The notes under the pieces are model-generated. The model had not been told where the DNA came from and did no database searches. It worked only from the letters and a program-made list of their open reading frames with translations. Both the position numbers and the translations under genes were made by a program. Shown here piece by piece: positions 48,131-56,373 of a DNA stretch of 64,000 nt. The stretch is from Pycnococcus provasolii (taxonomy: Eukaryota > Chlorophyta > Pseudoscourfieldiophyceae > Pseudoscourfieldiales > Pycnococcaceae), in the NCBI GenBank assembly GCA_938743325.2, contig OW568874.1, positions 1-64,000 on the forward strand, read 5' to 3'. Positions within the stretch are counted from its first letter, which is position 1. Each line of letters begins with the position of its first letter.

Positions 48131-51100
48131 ATGCCCTCGCAGCAGCAGCAGCAGCAGCAGCAGGGTTCCGTCGCCTTCCTCGCAGGGGAAGAGAGCTTTC
48201 ATCCACCGCAGAGGTTCCCGCCGCAGCTCCGACGCCTGCCAGTGCTGCCCGCCTCGCACGGCGCGCACGTGCTCGCGACGTGGTCGCTCAGAGACGCCAC
48301 CAACGCACTCGTGGATGCGAGTCCACAGGGGGTCGCGGGCGGCGACATCGTCGCGACGGATATCGTCCTGCCCAACCGAAACGCAAACAAGGACGCCGTC
48401 TTGGGAAGGTCCGTGCACTGCAGACACGCCGCGTGCTTCGACCTAGTCGAGCACGCGAGGCATCACCAGCAGACGCAAGCACGCGCAACGTGGAAGTGCA
48501 GGATGTGCGGCGCCATCGCGGAGCCGAACGCGCTGTACGCCGACGCGCTGCACGCGCAGTTGCAAGGCGCATTGCCGGCACTTCCGGCGGACGGCGTCGT
48601 GCGCGTCGAATTCGGGCAGTACAAGCAGGTGAGCGACGCCATCTCTCAGGCCGATGTGGACGTCGCGAGGTGGGCGATCAGCGCGGCGACGCTCGCGTAC
48701 GCGCCGAAGCAGGTTGGCGGCGGCGACGACGACGACGTTTCGGCTTTTAAGCTAGCTGCTCGCGACGCCGCCGCCGCCGCCGCCGCCAACACCAACACAG
48801 CCAACGCAGACACGAAGCACGAAGCAAATAGCAACAACGAAAGGGAGGAGGGCGAGGCGGAACCGGAGGAAGGCGAGCTGCCAGAGGAGGGGGAGCTGCC
48901 AGAGGAGGGGGAAGTTGACGACGACGACGACGACAACAACGGCAAAAGCAACGACGACGACGGCAAGCGGATACGTGCATCGCTGGGCTTTGTGCTCGCT
49001 CAATGTCCTCAGTCACCGCCATCGGCAGAGGATGAAGGAGACGACGGCGAGGATGTGGGCGTGCTGCGTCGCAGGCTGATGAGCGGTGCGCTTCCCCCGA
49101 CGCGATGCGTGGATGTGACGTCGCTCGCGGTGTGGGATGCCGTGGCGATGCGACGACCACCAACCGACGTCGTGTGCCCACTTTGCACGGATGGCAGCGC
49201 GCTCGGCACACTCGCCAAGAAGCGGAGGAAGCTGTCTTCATCGTCGTCCGAACGAGATGCACACAACGGCCCATTCACGTATTGCCTTAGACAAGCTTCG
49301 TGCGACGACATCATGGCAAGGCTGCGTCTTCACTGCGAAAAATGCCACGGCGTACCGCTGATCCTCTCCACCACCATGGACTATCGCACGGCGAGCGCTC
49401 TAACTCACATCGACCACACGTGGCGCACGCGCGTAAGGGAACGCGACGATGCGAATGCCGCGCTGCCGCTTCCGCAGAATGATCCACAGGTGACAAACTT
49501 TGGGAAGCAAAAGGCGGAGGAGACTGAACGCAACACGCGACTGGCATTTGCCAAGGACGACTCGGCTTCAATATCTGTTCCAACGAGACTTGTCGTCGAC
49601 ACGACACCTGAGGTTGTCGACGGCACGCCCGCAGGGAGTGGCGGCGGCGAGGCTAGCTCTGCCATTGCACGGCTGGATGCAAGCTTCGGAGAGGATCGCG
49701 TCAAGGGGGCTCTACGTGCGCTGCTGCCCTTGCCGCCGCTGCGCGCCATGCTGCACATGCCTTGCCTCGAGTGTCTGAAGATTGAGCGCACGAGAAAACG
49801 GCTAGATATGATGAATGGTAGATTCGGTGACCTGCCCGTGAATACCACTGTGCAGTGTTTCCACTCGCTCGAATCTCTTCTAAAGCACGATAGGGCGAAA
49901 CATGCGCCACGCTCCGCCTCCGCATCTGCCGATTTGCCGCCACCGCGTGCCACCTACGCCAAGGAAGGAGGGGGAGGCGGCGGCGGTGGTCGGCGCGTCC
50001 GCAACAATCTCTGTCACAACTGGCCGCACCGATGTACCCGCGGCAATCAGTGCCCCTACGCGCACGGAGAGCGTTTCCTTGGAACGTTAAAGGGCGATCC
50101 GCAGCCAGATGGTACAGAGGCAGAGGAGCCGCTCTATCCGCCACCACCGCCGACGACGACGCACTTGCTACCGCCACCCCCTCCATTTCCCCCCGGAGCT
50201 CCACAGAACGGCGAGCAGTTTCCATCTCATCTTCCACCACCTCCCCCTTCTGGACTACCACCGCCACCCCGAGCACCGCCACCTCCTCTAGGACCGCCGC
50301 CGCCTCTGCCGCTACCGTCGCAGAGCATGCAAGCACCGCATTTCCACCAGCAGCAATTTCACGGTGGAATGGAGTCGTCCATGCAGCAGCCAATGGGATC
50401 GATGCCGCCGATGATGCTTCCAAGTAGAAGACTGTCGTCTGATTCTTCTATGCCACTCTGGGACCCGCTGAACGATCCGGCATCTTCAGGACCTAATCAT
50501 CAGCCGCCGCCACCACCCGGGCCACCGCCTCCACCATCGCCACCCGCCGGTGTACCACTGCCACCTGGACCACCACCCGCGCCCATGCCTCCGGCTGGTG
50601 GTATGCTCGATCTGGAGCTACGCCCATTTGACGACGACAGCGAAAAATTTCACAAGGCGACGTCGTCCGTTCCCGCGAACGTCGTGGACACAAGATGGGA
50701 AGATCTCGCGCCGATGGAAAATCTGTCTCAGTACGCATCGCACTGGCAGAGGCCGACGGCTGATATGGCAGCCGATATGGGAAAGTCGCTGATTCCGCCG
50801 AACCAGCCTCCCCCGAAGCCACGCCTTGTGCTGGACCTCGATCATACCCTGCTGTGCGCGTCAACCGCTGCGGACATTGTCAAGCACATGAAATCGCCCG
50901 CGCAGCCTAATGAGGACACGATGGCGCGCGCCGTACGAGCCCTCAAGGCTTTCAAGATGGTGACCACAGTTCCCGAGCTTGGAATAATCATCAAGCTGAG
51001 GCCTGGGCTGCAGTCATTTCTCGCCGCATGCTCGGAACACTACGAGCTCTGTGTCTACACGCACGCCCCGGACGAGCGCTACGTCAAGGCGGCAATCAAG

Positions 51101-51901
51101 GCGATAGATCCGAATGGAACGTATATCGGCGACCGCGTGGCACACGGGGCGAGTGCTGCGGAGAAAACCGTGAAGACTCTCACGGACATCTTTCCTCTTT
51201 TCTGGGGCAAGAAGAAGTCCGACGACGTCAACAGCGACGGTGCAGGCGCCTCGGAAGGCGCCGGAGGCGGCGGAGGCTCCGACGAGGTGGTAGACATCAG
51301 TCGAATTCTCGTCGTGGATGACAGCGTGAGCGTGTGGCCTCGGCACGCGAGGAATCTCGTGAAGTGCGAGCGCTACCTCTTCTTTCCGGAATCCGCGCGC
51401 AATTTCGGGCACGATCCGCGGCGTGCCCTCTTCTTGCACGCGCGCGACGAGGTTTCCGATCGCGGACTTCTCACCGCACTTGGCAAGGTGATGGCTGAGG
51501 TTGCCGGACGATTCCGCGAGATGTGGCGTGAAGCGCAGGCTCCAGGGAGTGGAGCGGGAAGTTCCATGGTTGCGAAGCCTGACATCCGCGATGCCGTCGA
51601 GCACGTCAGGAAGCAGGTTCTCCGAGGCTGTGTGCTACTTTTTAGTGCCATGCTGTCTAGGCAGCAGATCCAAACGAAGACTTTCTTGAAGAATCGACAC
51701 TACGCTCTTGCCATTGCGCTCGGGGCGCAGGTGGTGTTTGAGAAAAGCAATTTGGTGACACACGTCGTATCGGCCAACCCAGGCACGGATAAATGTGTAT
51801 GGGGTCGCAGCACCCACTTGCACGTGGTGAAGCCGGAGTGGCTCGATGCCACGGGAGCACTGTGGAAGCGCGCGGATGAGTCATCATTTGCTCTCTCGTG
51901 A
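48131..51901 (+). CDS. SP-RING / CCCH / FCP1 phosphatase / BRCT fusion protein
   Basis: 1256 aa from 'MPSQQQQQQQQ' (48131). An SP-RING (MIZ-type) zinc domain at about 92-143 shows 'HCRHAACFDLVEHARHH' and 'ATWKCRMCGAIAEPNALYAD', the C-x-H-x2-C-F-D ... W-x-C-x2-C pattern of PIAS/Siz SUMO ligases. Acidic repeats (E-E-G-E-L-P) follow, further Cys pairs ('VVCPLCTDG', 'LHCEKCHG'), a CCCH finger (about 627-648, 'CTRGNQCPYAHGERF') and Pro-rich repeats. The FCP1/CPL phosphatase domain starts 'RLVLDLDHTLLCAS' (about 900, catalytic DxDxT), with 'LRPGLQSFLAACSEHYELCV' and 'ILVVDDSVSVWP'. The C-terminus is a BRCT domain (about 1163-1253). FCP1 dephosphorylates the Pol II CTD. An SP-RING in the same chain is unusual. 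The frame is continuous with no intron needed. Confidence 0.85.
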   Translation: MPSQQQQQQQQGSVAFLAGEESFHPPQRFPPQLRRLPVLPASHGAHVLATWSLRDATNALVDASPQGVAGGDIVATDIVLPNRNANKDAVLGRSVHCRHAACFDLVEHARHHQQTQARATWKCRMCGAIAEPNALYADALHAQLQGALPALPADGVVRVEFGQYKQVSDAISQADVDVARWAISAATLAYAPKQVGGGDDDDVSAFKLAARDAAAAAAANTNTANADTKHEANSNNEREEGEAEPEEGELPEEGELPEEGEVDDDDDDNNGKSNDDDGKRIRASLGFVLAQCPQSPPSAEDEGDDGEDVGVLRRRLMSGALPPTRCVDVTSLAVWDAVAMRRPPTDVVCPLCTDGSALGTLAKKRRKLSSSSSERDAHNGPFTYCLRQASCDDIMARLRLHCEKCHGVPLILSTTMDYRTASALTHIDHTWRTRVRERDDANAALPLPQNDPQVTNFGKQKAEETERNTRLAFAKDDSASISVPTRLVVDTTPEVVDGTPAGSGGGEASSAIARLDASFGEDRVKGALRALLPLPPLRAMLHMPCLECLKIERTRKRLDMMNGRFGDLPVNTTVQCFHSLESLLKHDRAKHAPRSASASADLPPPRATYAKEGGGGGGGGRRVRNNLCHNWPHRCTRGNQCPYAHGERFLGTLKGDPQPDGTEAEEPLYPPPPPTTTHLLPPPPPFPPGAPQNGEQFPSHLPPPPPSGLPPPPRAPPPPLGPPPPLPLPSQSMQAPHFHQQQFHGGMESSMQQPMGSMPPMMLPSRRLSSDSSMPLWDPLNDPASSGPNHQPPPPPGPPPPPSPPAGVPLPPGPPPAPMPPAGGMLDLELRPFDDDSEKFHKATSSVPANVVDTRWEDLAPMENLSQYASHWQRPTADMAADMGKSLIPPNQPPPKPRLVLDLDHTLLCASTAADIVKHMKSPAQPNEDTMARAVRALKAFKMVTTVPELGIIIKLRPGLQSFLAACSEHYELCVYTHAPDERYVKAAIKAIDPNGTYIGDRVAHGASAAEKTVKTLTDIFPLFWGKKKSDDVNSDGAGASEGAGGGGGSDEVVDISRILVVDDSVSVWPRHARNLVKCERYLFFPESARNFGHDPRRALFLHARDEVSDRGLLTALGKVMAEVAGRFREMWREAQAPGSGAGSSMVAKPDIRDAVEHVRKQVLRGCVLLFSAMLSRQQIQTKTFLKNRHYALAIALGAQVVFEKSNLVTHVVSANPGTDKCVWGRSTHLHVVKPEWLDATGALWKRADESSFALS

Positions 51902-51990
51902 GTGGCGTTGTACAAGTAAACTTACATTTTACAGATAAGACAATTTATAATGACAGGAAGAGCTGAGACCACCCTTTTGTTTTTTCCCTT

Positions 51991-54900
51991 TCAACTCGCA
52001 CCACTCTTGCGCTTTCCACTCGCGTCGACAACACGCGCAACCATGGCCTCAGCCACGGCCATATCTGAGCCTACGGCAGAGCTGCCCTCGTCGCTTTCCA
52101 GCGCCGCTTCATTGCCACCAAGTCGCTCGAGGACGTCGCCGACAAGATCTGTGTGTCCCGCAAGCACGGAAAGCCAGTGAATTTGATTCACGCGCAAAGT
52201 ATCGCCCGGGCCCTTCACCTCCACCGCTCGAGAACGACGCTTCTTCAGGTGCCACATCATCAGGTCGGGAGCACCACTTGCCCACTTCGCATCTCCTAGC
52301 AGGCCTAGGCAAAGCACGGATGCGAGCACGCGGCGTGGTGTGCACGCGAGAAATTGGTCAAGAGCGTCACAGCTCCAATAGCCACAGAGCCATCGTCTCT
52401 CCGCAGTGCCGCTGTTAGGAATTGCGCCATCATTCACGGCGCGCGGCGCGTGAACAAGAGCGGGTGTCGACGGCGTCGACGGCGTTTCCGGGGCACCTCC
52501 AGCTCCCGGGGCATCTTTCTTCGGCGTACCACCACCAGAACCATCGCCGTCCGCGCGAACGGGAGTCCAAAGCAGCCCACCGCCATTCTCGCCGGCATGT
52601 GCTCGCCATGCATCGCGGAGGATCTCGCTCGCTCTGCCGTGCAGAATCTGTCGAAGACGCTTGCTTGCGTGCGCACGACGCGCCCTCGCGAAGGCAAAGC
52701 CGTGGTGATAGTCCGTGGGATACCTCTGATGCGCGTGCACGAACGCACCGGGTATGCCGGAAGCGTAAATCACATCCCAGAAAAGCAGTCCGTAGAGCGT
52801 GCGCCAGACACCTCCCTCACAGTGCACACCAGTCCAGCCATCACCAAGGGTTCGCTCTAGGTGGCGAAGCGCAGCCACCTCCACGCGACCCACCTCAGCA
52901 ACGGCGCCACCCGTCCCAGGTGCTCCGCGGCCATCCGCGTGCCAGTCGGCACGACTCGCGGGCGACGCGCCCGATGTGTAGGTGCCCAGGCGACCCACGC
53001 GAAGTGTGCATTCCTCGGGCTTCCAGTCAAGCCGACTAACGTTTCCCCGCCAAGCGCTTGCGGGTACTCCGCGAAGCCTCCACCCATTGTTGAAAAGTTT
53101 GAGCTGCCTCGCAAGTCGAAGCGCGCGGCGTTCCAGCGAGAAGCGAAATGCCGGGCTTGTCGCGACGTCGTCGCGTGCACGCTCGATCGCCTCCAGCGCG
53201 AGCGTTCGGCGCTGCGGTCGAACGTGTGTGCAAAGGATGGTGGCATATCGCTCGTGCCATTCGCCTCTTCTACGCGGAACGTAGCGCCTAGAAAGCAGGA
53301 GCCATAGCACCTGCCGTTCTTCTTCATACCGGTGCAGCCGTCCAAGAGCGAGTGCGCGACGGTGGCATGAGGCGCTGTGCGGCGTGGCGGCGGACAGAAG
53401 GGGTGGAGGACCCCATGAAGCGTCGCTCACGCGCGGCGGCGAAGGCGGCGGCGGCAGCGCAGATGCATCGTCAAGCCACGGCGGGTACGAAGCGTCCGAT
53501 AGCAGCCATGCATGGCTCTCTTCCGTGATGGCGACGACGCGCTCGTACAGAGCCACCTTGATTCCGGTTGGCGTCGCATCGTCAGCCGCTTTGCCAGCAG
53601 TATCGTCGCCACCACCTCCGCCGTCGTCGCCGCCGTCGTCGTCACCGCCTCCCGTGCGCATTCCTTCCACCTGTTCCCAGGCCTTTTGGGCAGCCTCGTG
53701 AACATGCCACGCACGCTCGTATGCAATCATTGCCGCGCGATTCGCAAAGAGGGGCGGCGCAAGCCCCCCTCTTGGTTCGACGTCGTAGCGTGGGAATGCA
53801 AATCGCCCTTCACCGCGTATTGCCATCGCGTCATCAAGCTCGCGATTGATATCGCCGTGAAAGAAGAGCAATCGAGCTCGACGCATCGACTGAGATGCCT
53901 CGGCTCGAACACGAAGGAGGGGGCCAGTTTCCGTGAGCGTGGCAGCGAGAAAACGCGTGGCGAGCGATGTGCGCTTGATGATGATGGCAGCCTCGCTGTC
54001 ACCGTGGCCATCACCACGGTCGTCCATGGCAGGTCGAAGAATTTGAAATGCCGCATCACGAAGTGCGGCGGCATTTGCACCGCCACAGCTGGATGACCCA
54101 GTCGCTTTCAGTCCTACGGCGAGCTCCTTCGTCGTGAGTGTGCTCAGCAATTCGCACACGCCTAGGTCGAGTGCCCTGCTGCTGTTGCTCTTTACGTCCA
54201 TCTCGTCGTCAACGTCGATGACGACATTACTGTCGTCGTCAGATTCGTCGTTTTCCGCATCAATCGCGGCACGCAGAACCGTGAGGTGATCACCGTCGGC
54301 CGCAACATCCACGCATGCGAGCCATCCACGCGATGCAGCACCTTGCGCCGCGCCTCGCACGTCTTCCACATCATCGTATGACATCGCCTGCAGCCGACAA
54401 AATGGCCGACGCGACACTCGGCGACATGACGAGAAGGATGATGCCAATGCCTGCGGCATCCAGAATGTTGCACCACCCCTCCCTAGAATGCGCGCGACGA
54501 GAGCCGCCTCGTCATTGGTCATGTCGACAATGTGCTGAAGTGCGCGCCGTTCGTCGCGAGACAGAAGGCTGTTTCCCCCTCTTGCGACGGCAAGCATAGG
54601 CGCGGTGCCCGCAACCGCCTTGATGCGTGCAGCATGCACTCCGCCGCCGCGACCAGCACCACCACCACCACCACCACTACTCGTCGTCGCAAAACCTCGG
54701 TGGGATCCGGCGGCGCTCTGCGCCTTTGCCACACCACGGTTGAGTCTTTGTTTCTGAGGCGACGCAAGCGAGTAGCTTTTATGCGGCTTCAACGTGAGTG
54801 TCAAGTTTTTCCTGCGGTCGTGCTGCAGCTCCGCTTCGCACGCGTCCAAGTTGAGTACCTGGTTATCCGCGAGCGGCGCCAACGACGCCGCCACCTCACG

Positions 54901-55266
54901 TGGGAGGTACCCCACCACCACACCTTTCTCTTTTTGAGATGACGTTGCGAGTTTGTCTTTGTCTTTTTTTTCGTTGGCGTGCTCACCATCGTCGTTCAGA
55001 CTGTTGTCTTTCGATCTGAGTGGCGACGAAGAGAGTCGCATTTTCTTCGACGGAGATGGAGATGACTGTGAAGGTGGCTTAGCGACGATTGCGAGTGCGT
55101 TCGCGTCGTGGGAGTTGGCGTGTTCGCGTGATAAGATAAGACCAAGACCGCTTTGAGCGAGCGTGCTTGCAGATTGTTTCTGTATGCATCGCGGTACGGC
55201 GAGGGACGTCGTGAGCACGTACTCGAATCCTGAGTCGTCAGGGGAGGAGGGATCATCTGGCGCCAT
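51991..55266 (-). CDS. FAN1: Fanconi-associated nuclease 1 (FAN1)
   Basis: 1091 aa from the Met at 55266; the open frame extends upstream but there loses protein character. An N-terminal HIRAN domain (about 10-115, 'FEYVLTTSLAVPRCIQKQ' ... 'VVGYLPREVAASLAPL') is typical of plant FAN1. A helical and TPR-like middle follows. The C-terminal VRR-NUC domain has 'GAPDLMMWH' and 'RAVEVKGPGDTLRVNQIHWL' (PD-(D/E)XK active site; about 1000-1040). FAN1 is a structure-specific 5' flap endo/exonuclease for interstrand crosslink repair. Its UBZ finger, present in animals, is not seen. Low-complexity Asp/Gly insertions occur in several loops. Single exon; the 3' end converges on the FCP1-like gene, about 90 bp away. 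Confidence 0.92.
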   Translation of the reverse strand: MAPDDPSSPDDSGFEYVLTTSLAVPRCIQKQSASTLAQSGLGLILSREHANSHDANALAIVAKPPSQSSPSPSKKMRLSSSPLRSKDNSLNDDGEHANEKKDKDKLATSSQKEKGVVVGYLPREVAASLAPLADNQVLNLDACEAELQHDRRKNLTLTLKPHKSYSLASPQKQRLNRGVAKAQSAAGSHRGFATTSSGGGGGGAGRGGGVHAARIKAVAGTAPMLAVARGGNSLLSRDERRALQHIVDMTNDEAALVARILGRGGATFWMPQALASSFSSCRRVSRRPFCRLQAMSYDDVEDVRGAAQGAASRGWLACVDVAADGDHLTVLRAAIDAENDESDDDSNVVIDVDDEMDVKSNSSRALDLGVCELLSTLTTKELAVGLKATGSSSCGGANAAALRDAAFQILRPAMDDRGDGHGDSEAAIIIKRTSLATRFLAATLTETGPLLRVRAEASQSMRRARLLFFHGDINRELDDAMAIRGEGRFAFPRYDVEPRGGLAPPLFANRAAMIAYERAWHVHEAAQKAWEQVEGMRTGGGDDDGGDDGGGGGDDTAGKAADDATPTGIKVALYERVVAITEESHAWLLSDASYPPWLDDASALPPPPSPPRVSDASWGPPPLLSAATPHSASCHRRALALGRLHRYEEERQVLWLLLSRRYVPRRRGEWHERYATILCTHVRPQRRTLALEAIERARDDVATSPAFRFSLERRALRLARQLKLFNNGWRLRGVPASAWRGNVSRLDWKPEECTLRVGRLGTYTSGASPASRADWHADGRGAPGTGGAVAEVGRVEVAALRHLERTLGDGWTGVHCEGGVWRTLYGLLFWDVIYASGIPGAFVHAHQRYPTDYHHGFAFARARRAHASKRLRQILHGRASEILRDAWRAHAGENGGGLLWTPVRADGDGSGGGTPKKDAPGAGGAPETPSTPSTPALVHAPRAVNDGAIPNSGTAERRWLCGYWSCDALDQFLACTPRRVLASVLCLGLLGDAKWASGAPDLMMWHLKKRRSRAVEVKGPGDTLRVNQIHWLSVLAGHTDLVGDVLERLGGNEAALESDEGSSAVGSDMAVAEAMVARVVDASGKRKSGAS

Positions 55267-56373
55267 CACCACCCACCCACCTCTCCTGTGTGCTTGATTT
55301 CCAAGGTTCGTGTGCAAGGCAAGGACGTCACCAGAATGCGGAAATCGGACTCTGCGGATTCTGCACCAGGGCCGGGCCCACCAACTCCGCCGGGCCCGCC
55401 GCGAGTCCCCGAGCCCAGGGCGAAGGCCCCGACGAACGCCGGAACGCGCCGCGCGGCCCGCGCCACACACATCACAGGCCGTCTTCGATTTCGTGTCTTT
55501 CGAAGTTCCTCTGAATTTCACTCCACAGGCGCGCTCCAAACCCAGCCTCCCATCTCGCGCCAACGAGACAAGGTTCGAATCGAAGAGCGACCGAGCGAGT
55601 GAGCGACCGGAGCCGACGCACACGCGCCATTCGAGAATCGAGGCGACGTGCTGAGTGAGTGTGTTTCTTTGCCTTCTTGCAACCGTGTGCAAGTCCTATT
55701 CAAGGCGAGGTGGTTAGCGCGCAACTATGGCGCCTGAGGCTCAATAACCTATTGGTATATGTAGGGGTGCCCCATAGTCTTTCACCGTCCACTCGTGTTC
55801 ACGAGCAAGATGTTCAGCGAACGCGCGGCCGCGCTCGCGCTCGCGCACGCGCTCGTGCTCGCGCTGAAGCACGACTTGCACGAGCGCTTTCTTAAGCACT
55901 GTGCGGTCGTCGTCGCCAGGCGCTCGCGCGGCCTGATGGGCGTTGAGAGTGGCTGTCGCATGTCCAGCAGAAAACGTTGAAAACGGGAAAGCGTTGAGCC
56001 ACATGTACGAAACCCTATTGTCCGCAGTTAGGGCTAAGCATCACTTAGCGTCACACACGTGGTGACATAGGACGGCTCTTACTTAAGAGTTACAGTAGGT
56101 TAGCAGCCTTAAGTATTCCGGACCCCTCCGGCGGGCCCTCCGCCCCTCCCTGATCCCACCCTCCCTCTCGTAACAATGAGGAAACCAACGGCGTATCCCG
56201 GGAAAGGAGAGGTGAAGAAGGAGAGGAGGAGGGCAAGCGAGGGGGGCAACCGTCCCTCCCCCGGCCAGAGCCCCCCGCCCCTCCGAGGATGGTTGACTGC
56301 CTCCCCCCTCCGTCCGTCGCCCGTTGACTTCTTGCTCCCCCACAACTTACCCGTACCTTGTTCCGAACAAGAC
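55267..56373. other. 1.1 kb divergent intergenic region
   Basis: Between FAN1 and the DLQSR-family gene. It contains an alternating GCTCGC/GCTCGT tract (about 55826-55866) with short open frames on both strands (55795-55980 plus; 55741-56004 minus), none recognisable. The last 200 bp before 56374 are also open in frame with the next gene, but rich in Pro/Arg/Gly codons, more like GC-rich leader. Confidence 0.45.

Noticed and set aside
55267-55692. 142-codon N-terminal extension of FAN1
   Set aside because: Arg/Gly-rich translation of GC-rich leader; the HIRAN domain starts right after the Met at 55266.
55700-55790. Possible tRNA A-box ('GGTTAGCGCGCAACTATGG')
   Set aside because: No B-box and no cloverleaf pairing downstream.
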